A DNA stretch of 64,000 nucleotides, from positions 1-64,000 of the forward strand of contig NZ_JAUSBN010000022.1 of NCBI RefSeq assembly GCF_030651995.1. The letters are read 5' to 3'. The notes under the pieces were generated by a model. It was given only the letters and a program-made list of their open reading frames with translations. It did not search any database and was not told the DNA's origin. Positions 25,765-35,015 of this stretch are shown piece after piece. Position numbers and translations under genes: made by a program. The DNA is from Reyranella sp. GTDB taxonomy: Bacteria; Pseudomonadota; Alphaproteobacteria; Reyranellales; Reyranellaceae. How positions within the stretch are numbered: the stretch's first letter is position 1; every line of letters begins with the position of its first letter.

Positions 25765-26631
25765 TCAGGTTCCGCCCAGAAGCAGGAGAATCACGCCGGC
25801 CACGCTGACGAGGATGCCGAGCAGCCCGATCGCATGAAGCTGTTCGCCGCGCAGGAATATCCAGCTCAGCACCACGCCGATCAGCGGGAAGAGCGCGACC
25901 AGCGGCGCGACGACGGTGATGGAGCCCAGCCCGAGCGCCGCATAGAGAAGGAAGGTGGCACTGCCGTTGGCGAAGCCGACGCCCAGGAACCACAGCACCC
26001 CATTGCGGATCGCCGGTCCTTCCCGCAACGCGCGGCGGCCGACAAGCGACACAATCACGACCGACGAGAGCGCATAGCCGATGGCGGCGGCCGCCAGCGG
26101 CTCGGGCCAGAGCGCGAGCCCGGTCTTGATTGCGGGCTGGATGGCGCCGCGCACCAATGCCGCCACGAGCGGCAGGCCGAGTACCCAGACCGACCAGTGG
26201 CGGCCGCCGCTGCCGCCGCGCAGCGCCAGCAGGGCCACGCCGCCCACCACCATCGCCAGTCCGGCCAGTTGCAGCAGACCGAGACGTTCGCCCAGGAACA
26301 GCACCGCGCCCAGCACGGCGAAGATCGGCGTCACGTTGCCAACGGCGCCGGCCACTGCCGGTCCGAGCCGCTCGTTCGAGCGCACCCCGAGAATGGAGAC
26401 GACGACGGGGAAGATGCAGCCTACCCCGGCGAAGATCAGCGCCGCGTCGAGATTGAAGGTACTCCAGTCGACGAACAGGATCGCGGCCAGCCATGCCACG
26501 ATCAGCGCGCCGCCGATCGAGTAGAGCGGCGAGCGCCAGGACGGCATCGTCCGCAGCCCGAACTGCGTTAGAATCAGTGCCAATGCGAAGCAGAATGCCG
26601 CACCCAGGGCCAGGATGGCCGCGCCGCTCAT
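25765..26631 (-). CDS. EamA/DMT-family transporter
   Basis: The 288-residue protein has ten hydrophobic segments in two five-helix halves, as in the drug/metabolite transporter superfamily. The second half ends with PLIGVVLSWIFLRGEQLHAIGLLGILVSVAG, the usual EamA end. It likely exports a small metabolite such as an amino acid. It is divergent from the aminotransferase gene, with 42 bases between starts, so the two may share control. Confidence 0.9.
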   Translation of the reverse strand: MSGAAILALGAAFCFALALILTQFGLRTMPSWRSPLYSIGGALIVAWLAAILFVDWSTFNLDAALIFAGVGCIFPVVVSILGVRSNERLGPAVAGAVGNVTPIFAVLGAVLFLGERLGLLQLAGLAMVVGGVALLALRGGSGGRHWSVWVLGLPLVAALVRGAIQPAIKTGLALWPEPLAAAAIGYALSSVVIVSLVGRRALREGPAIRNGVLWFLGVGFANGSATFLLYAALGLGSITVVAPLVALFPLIGVVLSWIFLRGEQLHAIGLLGILVSVAGVILLLLGGT

Positions 26632-26673
26632 CGTCTGCTATGTCCGCGCGCTTCGAGGACGGACGAGGGTAGA

Positions 26674-27531
26674 ATGGACACGCTCACCTACTGGAACGGC
26701 ACCTGGCACGAGGGCAACCCGGCAATCCTGGGGCCGCGCGACCATGCCTTCTGGCTGGGCTCCATGGTATTCGATGGCGGGCGCGCCTTCGAGGGCTGCG
26801 GTCCCGACCTCGACCTCCATGCGGAACGCGTGGTGCGTTCGGCCCGGGCGATCGGCCTGAACCCGACCCAGACGCCGGAAGAGATTTTGAAGCTGATGCA
26901 CGAGAGCGTGCGCCGCTTCGGCTCCAAGGCCGAGCTCTATGTCCGGCCGATGTTCTGGGCGGGCAAGGGCGGCGCCGGCCCCATCTCGGTCGATCCGGAC
27001 TCCGCGCAGTTCCTGCTCTGCACTTACGTCTCACCGATGCGCGCCGGCACGCCGCTGACGCTCGGCCTCTGCCGGTCCATCCGCCGGCCGGCGCCCGAGA
27101 CCGCGCCGACCGACGCCAAGGCGAGCTGCCTCTATCCCAATTCCTCGCGCGGTGTCGCCGAGATGCTGAAGCGCGGCTTCAACAACGGCGTCGTGCTCGA
27201 CCCGCTCGGCAACGTGGCGGAGACCTGCAGCTCCAACCTCTTCCTCGCCCGCAACGGCGTGGTCGCGACCCCGGTGCCGAACGGCAGCTTCCTGGCCGGC
27301 ATCACGCGCTACCGCACGATCAAGCTCCTGCGGTCGGCCGGCATCACGGTCGAGGAGCGCACCATTCGCCCGGCCGAACTCGAGGAAGCCGACGAGATGT
27401 TCACCACCGGCAACGCCGGCAAGGTGCAACCCGTGAGCCGTTACGAGGACCGCGACCTGCAGCCCGGCCCCATCGCCGCCCGCGCCCACGATCTCTACAT
27501 GGCCTTCGCCCGCACCCAGCGGGTGATCTGA
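26674..27531 (+). CDS. Class IV aminotransferase (branched-chain type)
   Basis: The 285-residue PLP enzyme of fold type IV would move an amino group between branched-chain amino acids and 2-oxoglutarate, or act on related substrates. The PLP Lys is K149 in TDAKASCLYPNSSRG; the start GTWHEGNPAILGPRDHAFWLG and later AETCSSNLFLARNG and TTGNAGKVQPV are family marks. Length is slightly short of IlvE (about 300). D-amino-acid transaminase is an alternative. It lies divergent to the EamA gene and ahead of the kinase. Confidence 0.9.
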   Translation: MDTLTYWNGTWHEGNPAILGPRDHAFWLGSMVFDGGRAFEGCGPDLDLHAERVVRSARAIGLNPTQTPEEILKLMHESVRRFGSKAELYVRPMFWAGKGGAGPISVDPDSAQFLLCTYVSPMRAGTPLTLGLCRSIRRPAPETAPTDAKASCLYPNSSRGVAEMLKRGFNNGVVLDPLGNVAETCSSNLFLARNGVVATPVPNGSFLAGITRYRTIKLLRSAGITVEERTIRPAELEEADEMFTTGNAGKVQPVSRYEDRDLQPGPIAARAHDLYMAFARTQRVI

Positions 27532-27589
27532 CAGGACGGCCGGCCGCCGTCGCTCTTGCAGGTGGGACGCGAATCGATACTGTCCGGCC

Positions 27590-30580
27590 ATGATTTCAGC
27601 CGAGCGCGACACGAGCTTTCTTGCCGGTGGCGGCGAGATGGGCGCGCTCATGCGGGCCCATGACTGGAAGACCACGCCGGTCGGCGAACCGGCCGGATGG
27701 CCGCAGTCGCTTCGCACCGCGGTCCGGCTGCTGCTGAACTGCGGCCACCCGATGTACATCTGGTGGGGGCCCGAACTCATCTGCTTCTACAACGACGCCT
27801 ACCGGCGCTCGATCGGCCCGGAACGCCATCCGTCCTCGCTCGGCCAGCCGGGCCGGGCCGTGTGGGAGGAGATCTGGCCCATCATCGGACCGCAGATCGA
27901 GCAGGTGACGTCGGGTCGGGGCGCCACCTGGCACGAGAACCACCTGGTGCCGATCACGCGCAACGGCCGCCGCGAAGACGTCTACTGGACCTACAGCTAC
28001 AGCCCGATCGACGATGCCGATGCCCCGCACGGCGTGGGCGGTGTGCTGGTCGTCTGCAGTGAAACCACCCAGAAAGTGCTCACCGAGCAGCAGCTGTTGG
28101 CCGAGAACGAGCGCCAGCGCCGCATGTTCCAGAAGGCGCCCGGCTTCATTGCCGTGCTGAGGGGCCCCGACCACATCTACGAGTACGTGAACGAAGCCTA
28201 CATCGCCATCGCCGGCCCACGCGACTTCATCGGCCACACCGTGCGCGAGGCGCTGCCGGAACTGGAAGGCCAGGGCTTCTACGAGCTGCTCGACCGGGTG
28301 TACCGCACCGGCGAGCGCTTCATCGCCCAGGCCATGTCGGTTCGCCTGAGCGTCGATGCCAGCACGCGCCTCATCGACTTCGTTTATGAACCGATTCGCG
28401 ACGAAGCCGGCGAGGTTTACGGCATCTTCGTCGGCGGCCACGACGTTACGGCCCACAAGGACGCTGAGCGGCAGTCCCTGCTGAATGAGGAATCGCTCCG
28501 GCTGACCACCGAGGCGGCGGAGATCGGTATCTGGGACGTCGATTTCACCACCGACACGTTGGCGTGGTCGCCCCGCACCAAAGCCATGTTCGGTTTCTCT
28601 CCCGACGCCGTCTGCACGCTCGACGACTTCTACAGGGGCCTTCATCCCGAAGACCGCGACGCCACCACCCGGGCCTTCGGTGCCGCGCTTGATCCTGCGA
28701 TCCGGGCACCCTACGACGTGCAGTACCGGGTGATCGGCCACGACGACGGGGTGGTGCGCTGGATCGCGGCCAAGGGCAAGGGCCTGTTCGATGCCGACGG
28801 CAGGTGCTACCGCGCCGTCGGCACCGCCATCAACATCAGCGCGCGCAAGCTCGCCGAGGCGCGCCACGCCTTCATGCTCGAACTGAGCGACGCGCTGCGC
28901 GGCATCGATACCGACAAGGCTCTGAACCAAGCCTGCGCCCTGATGGGCCGCTTCTTCGGCGTCAGCCGCGTGGGCTACGGCCATCTCGATCCGGTAGAGG
29001 ATGTGTTCGACTATTCGGTGTGCTGGACCGACGGGCGCGCCCAGCCGCTGCTCGGTCGCATCCCCGCCCATGCCTTCGGCAAAAAGATCGTGGCCAGGCT
29101 CGGCGCCGGCGAGACCGTCGTGGTGAACGACCTGCAAACCGATCCGCTGAGCGACGAGGCGGAAACGCGCGCCACCGCCCAGGCGGTCGACACGCGTTCA
29201 ATCCTCGTCGTGCCCTTCGTGCGCGCCGGGCGCCTGCGTACGATCGTCTACCTCAACGACCGGCCGGTCCGCCGGTGGCAACCCGACGAGGTCGCGTTCA
29301 TGGAGGAGGTCGCCGAGCGGACGCGCCAGGTGATCGAACGCGGCGAGGCCGAAGCGGCGTTGCGCGCCCTCAATGCTACACTTGAGGCGCGTGTCGAGGC
29401 GCGCACGGCCGAACTGCGCGCCACCGAGGACGCGCTGCGCCAAGCCCAGAAGATGGAGGCGATCGGCCAGCTCACCGGCGGCATTGCGCACGATTTCAAC
29501 AACCTGCTGCAGGGCATCACCGGCAGCCTCGACCTGGTGCAACGGCGAATCGGTCAGGGACGGCTGGGTGATCTCGACCGCTTCATCACCGGCGCCATGG
29601 CCTCGGCCAATCGGGCCGCCGCCCTCACTCACCGGCTGCTGGCATTCGCGCGCCGCCAACCGCTCGACCCGCGCCCCGTGCCGGTCAGTCCCCTGGTCGG
29701 CTCGATGGAGGAACTGCTGCGGCGAACCCTCAGCGAGAGAATCGAGCTCGAATTGAAGCTGGCCGGCGGACTCTGGCTGACGCGCTGCGACGCCAACCAG
29801 CTGGAATCGGCGATCCTCAACCTCGCCATCAACGCGCGTGATGCCATGCCGGAAGGCGGCCAACTCGTCATCGATACACACAACAGACAGGTCGACCAAG
29901 CCACGGCTTCCGCACACATTGACAGGTCGGCTGGCGACTATGTCTGTATATCGGTATCCGACACCGGCACCGGCATGGATGCCGAGACGATCGCACGTGC
30001 CTTCGAACCCTTCTTCACGACGAAGCCGCTGGGCCAGGGCACCGGACTCGGCCTGTCGATGATCTATGGGTTCGCGCGGCAGTCCGAGGGCTATGTCGAA
30101 ATCGAAAGCTCTCCCGGCCGCGGGACGACGGTTCATCTATGCCTGCCGCGCTTCGAGGGAGAAGCCGACGACGAGGTCGCTGCGGGCTTTGACGCGGCCG
30201 CCCCGGCCGAAACCGGCGAGACCGTCCTGGTGATCGAGGACGAGCCGGTGGTCCGCGGCCTGGTCGTCGAAGTCCTGGCCGACCTCGGATACCGCGTGAT
30301 CGAGGCCGTCGACGGCCCCCAGGGACTGGAGATCGTGCAGTCGGCGCAGCGCATCGACCTCCTGATCACCGATGTCGGCCTGCCCGTGCTGAACGGCCGG
30401 CAGGTCGCCGACGCTGCCCGCGCCCTGCGACCAGACTTGAAGGTGCTGTTCATGACGGGCTATGCCGAGAAAGCTGCGCTTGTCGCCGGCTCGCTCGATG
30501 CACGGATGGCGGTCATCACCAAGCCGTTCGTCATGGAGACGCTGGCCACGCGGGTGCGCGAAATCGTCGAAGCCGGGTAG
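27590..30580 (+). CDS. PAS/GAF hybrid sensor histidine kinase with receiver
   Basis: The 996-residue protein appears soluble: I see no membrane segment. In order it has PAS domains (about 30-150, 180-290 and 300-415), a GAF domain (about 425-580), a coiled linker, an HisKA-type dimer domain with His634 in [12 protein letters not shown], an ATPase domain (N box [13 protein letters not shown] boxes SDTGTGMD and GQGTGLGLS) and a C-terminal receiver with Asp928 in LLITDVGLP. It should autophosphorylate and pass phosphate to its own receiver. The signal is unknown. The glutaminase fusion follows after 34 bases. Confidence 0.93.
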   Translation: MISAERDTSFLAGGGEMGALMRAHDWKTTPVGEPAGWPQSLRTAVRLLLNCGHPMYIWWGPELICFYNDAYRRSIGPERHPSSLGQPGRAVWEEIWPIIGPQIEQVTSGRGATWHENHLVPITRNGRREDVYWTYSYSPIDDADAPHGVGGVLVVCSETTQKVLTEQQLLAENERQRRMFQKAPGFIAVLRGPDHIYEYVNEAYIAIAGPRDFIGHTVREALPELEGQGFYELLDRVYRTGERFIAQAMSVRLSVDASTRLIDFVYEPIRDEAGEVYGIFVGGHDVTAHKDAERQSLLNEESLRLTTEAAEIGIWDVDFTTDTLAWSPRTKAMFGFSPDAVCTLDDFYRGLHPEDRDATTRAFGAALDPAIRAPYDVQYRVIGHDDGVVRWIAAKGKGLFDADGRCYRAVGTAINISARKLAEARHAFMLELSDALRGIDTDKALNQACALMGRFFGVSRVGYGHLDPVEDVFDYSVCWTDGRAQPLLGRIPAHAFGKKIVARLGAGETVVVNDLQTDPLSDEAETRATAQAVDTRSILVVPFVRAGRLRTIVYLNDRPVRRWQPDEVAFMEEVAERTRQVIERGEAEAALRALNATLEARVEARTAELRATEDALRQAQKMEAIGQLTGGIAHDFNNLLQGITGSLDLVQRRIGQGRLGDLDRFITGAMASANRAAALTHRLLAFARRQPLDPRPVPVSPLVGSMEELLRRTLSERIELELKLAGGLWLTRCDANQLESAILNLAINARDAMPEGGQLVIDTHNRQVDQATASAHIDRSAGDYVCISVSDTGTGMDAETIARAFEPFFTTKPLGQGTGLGLSMIYGFARQSEGYVEIESSPGRGTTVHLCLPRFEGEADDEVAAGFDAAAPAETGETVLVIEDEPVVRGLVVEVLADLGYRVIEAVDGPQGLEIVQSAQRIDLLITDVGLPVLNGRQVADAARALRPDLKVLFMTGYAEKAALVAGSLDARMAVITKPFVMETLATRVREIVEAG

Positions 30581-30614
30581 TCGTAAGGCGGTAGAAGCAG
30601 GCAATTCGCTTCCA

Positions 30615-32459
30615 ATGAACAGAATGGATCACTCTCCGATGTCCTCCACCGAGCTTCCCCTCGCGCGATTCCTGGCGCACTGCCACGCGGACTTCTCGAA
30701 GGACGATAGCGGCGAGGTCGCCTCCTACATTCCCGAGCTGGCGCTTGCCGATCCGCACCATTTCGGCATTGCCGCCACGACGGTCGACGGGTTCGTCTAT
30801 GAAGTCGGCGACAGCACCGTCGAGTTCAGCATCCAGTCGATTTCCAAGGCTTTCGTCTTCGCTCTCGCCCTCGATGAACTCGGCGCCGAAAGGGTCGAAG
30901 CCGTCGTGGGCGTCGAGCCAAGCGGCGATGCGTTCAACTCCATTCGCCTGGGCGCGGACAACCGGCCCTTCAACCCGATGGTCAACGCGGGCGCGATCGC
31001 CTGCGTCGGACTGATCTGCGAAGGCGACGCCGACGGCGCCTTCGAGCGCGTGCGTACCACCCTGGGTCAATTCGCTGGGCGCCGGCTCGAAGTGGACGAG
31101 CCGACGTTCCGGTCGGAGCGCGAAAGCGGCGACCGCAACCGGGCCATCGCCTACCTGCTGCGTAACCACGGCGTCCTGCAAGGTGACGTGGACAAGGTGC
31201 TCGACGTCTATTTCCGCCAGTGCTCGCTCCGCGTCTCCGCGCGGGACCTGTCCGTCATGGCGGCGACGCTCGCGAACAAGGGCCGCAATCCGCTGACCGG
31301 CGAGCAGGTCGCATCGTCCTATGCGGTGGCCCGCACGCTCTCCGTCATGACCAGCGCGGGCATGTACGACTCGGCGGGCGGCTGGGTCTATCGAGTCGGC
31401 ATTCCCGCCAAGAGCGGAGTGGCCGGCGGCATCGTCGCCGCCCTGCCCTCGCAGCTCGGCCTCGGCACCTATTCGCCGCGCATCGACGACCAGGGGAACA
31501 GTGTCCGTGGCCTGCGCACCTGCGAGGCACTGTCCACGCATTTCGGCCTGCATATGCTCAACCGGGTCGGCGACGTGCAGACCTGCATTGCCGCCGGCTA
31601 CGACGTCGGCAGCGTCTCGTCACGCCGCACCCGCCCGCCGCGCGAGCAGGCCATCCTCGAGGCGCATCACGAGGAGTGCGCCATCCTCGAACTCACCGGC
31701 GCGCTGAGCTTCGCCAACATGGAGTATATATCGCGTCGCGTCAGGAGCCTTCGCCGGAACCTCACGCACCTCATTCTCGACTTCCGGCGCGTGCCCTCCG
31801 TCAGCGATGCGGCGCTGCGGTTGCTTGCCGACATTTTCGACGATCTCACGCACGGCCGCATCGAGATGGTGTTCAGCGGAATCCCCAAGGGAACCCCCGC
31901 GGAACAGTCGCTTCTGAGCTGGCTGGCCGACCGGCCGGGCGTGCGCAGCATCGGGCTGCTGGACGAAGCCATCGAATGGGCCGAGGACCGCATCCTCCAC
32001 AGCCAGGACGGGGATCTCTATCGCGGCCAGCCGGTCGACATTGCCGAGCAGGAGTTGCTGGCTGGGCTGGACGCGGAGGAATTGGCCGCCCTCACCGGCT
32101 CCATGGTCCGGCGCGAGTACCGGCTTGGTGATCGCCTGATTTCCGCCGGAGAGCCGGCATCATCCCTGATGTTCGTCTCGAGCGGCGTCGTCAGCGTCCG
32201 ACTGCACAGTGGCGTCCGCCTTGCCACCCTGTCCGCCGGCATGGCGGTGGGCGAGATGGCGCTGCTCGAGACAAGCCGGTCGGCCGATGTCTGGGCGGAC
32301 ACGCATGTCGCTTGCCTCGAATTGTCCCTCGACGCCTTCAACGCCTTCCGTGATCGCTACCCGCATGCCGGCGAGAAGATCATGGCCAACCTCGCCCGCC
32401 TGCTTGCGAAGCGCCTGATCGTCGCCAACCACAAGATCGAGGTGCTGGCGTCCTATTGA
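30615..32459 (+). CDS. Glutaminase fused to STAS and cNMP-binding domains
   Basis: The 614-residue protein starts with a full glutaminase (about 1-310) of the beta-lactamase-like fold, with Ser75 and Lys78 in SIQSISKAF and the NPMVNAGAIA and GIPAKSGVAGGI blocks. It converts glutamine to glutamate and ammonia. A STAS domain (about 345-455) and a cyclic-nucleotide-binding domain (about 480-605, with VGEMALLETSRSADV) follow. The added domains suggest control by a cyclic nucleotide. Three in-frame ATGs (30615, 30624, 30639) are possible; none has a clear ribosome site. It shares direction and near contact with the kinase. Confidence 0.92.
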   Translation: MNRMDHSPMSSTELPLARFLAHCHADFSKDDSGEVASYIPELALADPHHFGIAATTVDGFVYEVGDSTVEFSIQSISKAFVFALALDELGAERVEAVVGVEPSGDAFNSIRLGADNRPFNPMVNAGAIACVGLICEGDADGAFERVRTTLGQFAGRRLEVDEPTFRSERESGDRNRAIAYLLRNHGVLQGDVDKVLDVYFRQCSLRVSARDLSVMAATLANKGRNPLTGEQVASSYAVARTLSVMTSAGMYDSAGGWVYRVGIPAKSGVAGGIVAALPSQLGLGTYSPRIDDQGNSVRGLRTCEALSTHFGLHMLNRVGDVQTCIAAGYDVGSVSSRRTRPPREQAILEAHHEECAILELTGALSFANMEYISRRVRSLRRNLTHLILDFRRVPSVSDAALRLLADIFDDLTHGRIEMVFSGIPKGTPAEQSLLSWLADRPGVRSIGLLDEAIEWAEDRILHSQDGDLYRGQPVDIAEQELLAGLDAEELAALTGSMVRREYRLGDRLISAGEPASSLMFVSSGVVSVRLHSGVRLATLSAGMAVGEMALLETSRSADVWADTHVACLELSLDAFNAFRDRYPHAGEKIMANLARLLAKRLIVANHKIEVLASY

Positions 32460-32956
32460 GGCTCGAGCGCCGCCGCTTCGGTCCGGATCCGGATCCACAT
32501 CACCACGGCATTGAGCAGCGTGAAGACCAGTCCGTACCACGCCAGCCCGAAGACGAGAGGCAGGACGAGGAGTTCGCCCGCCACCACCCAGTAGTTCGGA
32601 TGGGACAGGAAGCGGTAGGGCCCGCGCCGCACCAACGGCGCCCCGCGCAAAACGATGATTCGCGTCGTCCAGCGGCCGCCCAGCGAGGCGATCACCCAAA
32701 GACGGCCCAGCTGCAGGACAACGAAGACCGTGAGCCAGAGCAGGTCGATGTCCTGCCCCGCCGGCGCGCGATGCACCGCGAGATACCAGAGGCCGACCAG
32801 CCAGGCGGCATGCAGCGCCACGATCAGCGGATAGTGCGCCGCGCCCACCTCGTAGCCGCCCTGCGCCAGCAAGCGGCGCGTGTTGCGCCGGGCCAGCACC
32901 AGCTCGCCCAGGCGCTGGACCACCACGAGCCCGAGGATCAGCGCAGCCCAATCCAT
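32453..32956 (-). CDS. Isoprenylcysteine carboxyl methyltransferase-like protein
   Basis: The 167-residue membrane protein has four or five hydrophobic segments and the ICMT signature RRGPYRFLSHPNYW, with a C-terminal acidic RTEAAALEP. Known partners of type III polyketide synthases, such as SrsB and BpsB, belong to this family and O-methylate alkylresorcinols or alkylpyrones. Its gene starts 10 bases behind the PKS stop, so the same job is likely here. It converges with the glutaminase gene with a 7-base overlap of ends. Confidence 0.87.
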   Translation of the reverse strand: MDWAALILGLVVVQRLGELVLARRNTRRLLAQGGYEVGAAHYPLIVALHAAWLVGLWYLAVHRAPAGQDIDLLWLTVFVVLQLGRLWVIASLGGRWTTRIIVLRGAPLVRRGPYRFLSHPNYWVVAGELLVLPLVFGLAWYGLVFTLLNAVVMWIRIRTEAAALEPQ

Positions 32957-32966
32957 CACGGCAATC

Positions 32967-34025
32967 TCAGGCGGCGCGGGCGAGCGACAGAGCGCTGCAG
33001 GTGAAGCCCGGCCCCAGGGCCGTCAGCACCGTGCGCTGCGGCAGTCCCGCGGCCACGAGCCGTTCGAGCACGAACAGCACCGTCGGCGCCGACATGTTGC
33101 CGTACTGGCGAAGCACCTCCCGCTCATGGTCGAGCGCGCCTTGCGCGAGACCGAGCGTCGCTTCGAGGGCGGTGATCACCTTGGCGCCGCCGGGATGGCA
33201 GGCGAAGCGATCGACCGAGGCGCGTGCCACGCCGATGCGCGACAGGATCTTCTCCACCGCCCGGCCAACCTCCTGCTCGGCAAAGGGTGGAATGGACCGA
33301 TCGAAGATGACGCCCAGTCCCGTCGGATCGACCTTCCAGCCCATGATGTCGAGCGTGTCGGGCCAGAGATGCTCGCCCGCACCCTCGATCCGGGCAAGTC
33401 CGTCCTCGCCTGAGCCGGCGCGAACGACACAGGCCGCCGCGCCGTCACCGAACAGGGCGGTCGCCACCATGTTGGCGGGCGTGAGCTGGTCCATGCGGAA
33501 AGCCGCGGTACATATCTCGATGGCAACCAGCAGCACGGTTGCACCAGGCCGCGCTGCCGCCAGCCGGCTGGCGATCGCCAGACCCGAAACGCCGCCGGCG
33601 CAGCCCAGGCCGAACACCGGCACCCGCTCGACATCGGCGCGAAAGCCCATGCGCCCGGCGACGCGCGCTTCCAGGCTGGGCGTCGCGACGCCGGTCGAGG
33701 AGATGGTGACGATCGTGTCGACCTCGGAGGCTGCAACCCCCGCAGCGGCAAGCGCCCGCGTCGCGGCCTCGACAAACAGCTCCTGAGCGCCTTCGAGATA
33801 GGCGGCATTGCGCTCGGGCCATCCCAGCGAAGTGAAATACCAGTCAAGGGGCTTCACCGTGTATCGCGACTCGATGCCGGAGGTGGTGAAGACCGGCGCC
33901 ATTCGTTCGAAGGCGGCGTAGCGATGGGCAAACATTCCCCGCGCCGCCTCCGCCGCTTCGGTTTGCAGCAGCCGGTGGGGAGGCAAGGCGTGGGCGACAG
34001 ACAGCAGGACGCTTGGATGGGGCAT
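32967..34025 (-). CDS. Type III polyketide synthase (chalcone synthase-like)
   Basis: The 352-residue homodimer-type enzyme condenses malonyl-CoA units onto an acyl starter. The catalytic triad reads Cys142 (FGLGCAGGVSG), His277 (ACHPGGAKV) and Asn310 (YGNMSAPT). The C-terminal GPGFTCSAL is also typical. It resembles bacterial alkylresorcinol/alkylpyrone synthases more than plant chalcone synthases in context, because an ICMT-like methyltransferase follows in the same unit. Product is likely a lipidic phenol or pyrone; starter chain length cannot be read. Confidence 0.93.
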   Translation of the reverse strand: MPHPSVLLSVAHALPPHRLLQTEAAEAARGMFAHRYAAFERMAPVFTTSGIESRYTVKPLDWYFTSLGWPERNAAYLEGAQELFVEAATRALAAAGVAASEVDTIVTISSTGVATPSLEARVAGRMGFRADVERVPVFGLGCAGGVSGLAIASRLAAARPGATVLLVAIEICTAAFRMDQLTPANMVATALFGDGAAACVVRAGSGEDGLARIEGAGEHLWPDTLDIMGWKVDPTGLGVIFDRSIPPFAEQEVGRAVEKILSRIGVARASVDRFACHPGGAKVITALEATLGLAQGALDHEREVLRQYGNMSAPTVLFVLERLVAAGLPQRTVLTALGPGFTCSALSLARAA

Positions 34026-34258
34026 GGCGTGATCCTTCCACCGCCATAACCAACCCGGACCCTCAAAGGTTCAAGTCACGTTTGCCTGACGATGTTCTCG
34101 CACGATCGCAGAAATATCCTTCAAGGCAAGCTACGCGCAGAAGTGCTGCAAATGGAGTTGCCCTGAGAATTGTTCGTCGGCATAACCCGGCAGCCTGTTC
34201 GGAGGCGAACAACTGCCCGTCTGCAGGAGCCGAACATCCCGCGATGGTGGGGGAATTC
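34026..34258. other. Divergent intergenic region
   Basis: This 233-base gap lies between the PKS start and the start of the exported protein gene. Both promoters should be here. I found no clear palindrome. GC is lower than in the genes (for example 34080-34160), consistent with promoter DNA. Confidence 0.4.
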
Positions 34259-34894
34259 ATGCAAGCTGATCGTCGTTCGACCCTGAAGCTGCTCGGAGGC
34301 GCCGCGTTGTCGGCCGCCGCGCTGCCCGCCCTGCCGTTCACTGCAATGGCGCAGGAAGATTTGTTCGTTTCGTCCGTCTACCAGAACTTCAAGCGCGGTA
34401 CGATCCACAGCATCGACGAGAAGACGCGCGGTTTCGTCATCGTCTGGGAGGATCTCGGCCGTGTGAAGATGAAGGCGGCCGACCTCGTCACCAACTACGG
34501 CGCGCTTCGCGTCGGCCAGATCGTCGACGTGCAGTGGTACGACTATGTCGATTTCCTGATCGCCCCGACAAGCCCCGCCGTGACGGCGCGTGCCAAGGCG
34601 ATGATGACCCAGGGCGCCCGCATCGAGGGCATCCCCGGCGCGCGGGAACGCATCCGCCTGTGGTCGATGGCCGGCATGTGCACCAAGGTCGATCTCGCGA
34701 CCAACACCGTGTTCCTGATCAACGCCTCGGGCGGCGAGCCCGACAAGCCCTCGCCCGACAGCGGCGAGGTCATACAGATGCCGCAGGTCGTCACCGAGGC
34801 GGGCAAGGCCGCGCTCAAGACGATCAAGCCGGGCACGCTGATCACCACCGTATTCAGCGTGCAGACCGCGCTCAAGGTCACGATCGTCCGCTGA
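34259..34894 (+). CDS. Exported hypothetical protein (Tat-like signal)
   Basis: The 211-residue protein has a signal of the twin-Arg kind (DRRSTLKLLGG, hydrophobic run, cleavage near TAMAQ). The mature region has a beta-rich start (GTIHSIDEKTRGFVIVWEDLGRVKMKAADLV) that looks like a small OB-like or SH3-like barrel, repeated later in sense (GMCTKVDLATNTVFLIN...). No known family is recognised. GGGGGA before ATG 34259 sets the start. A clear terminator follows, so it is a single-gene unit. Confidence 0.7.
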   Translation: MQADRRSTLKLLGGAALSAAALPALPFTAMAQEDLFVSSVYQNFKRGTIHSIDEKTRGFVIVWEDLGRVKMKAADLVTNYGALRVGQIVDVQWYDYVDFLIAPTSPAVTARAKAMMTQGARIEGIPGARERIRLWSMAGMCTKVDLATNTVFLINASGGEPDKPSPDSGEVIQMPQVVTEAGKAALKTIKPGTLITTVFSVQTALKVTIVR

Positions 34895-34918
34895 GCATTT
34901 TCGCATATCTCGACAACG

Positions 34919-34947
34919 ACGCCGGGTCCGAAAGGTCCCGGCGTTTT
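34919..34947 (+). terminator. Rho-independent terminator
   Basis: ACGCCGGGTCC pairs with GGTCCCGGCGT around a GAAA loop, with one T-T mismatch, followed by TTT. It lies 24 bases past the stop of the exported protein gene. Confidence 0.88.
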
Positions 34948-35015
34948 CGTGTCGGCATTTCCTTGCCGCGGCCGGAGTGCTAGCAAACGAGGAGCAACTC
35001 TTGCGGGAGGACGCC

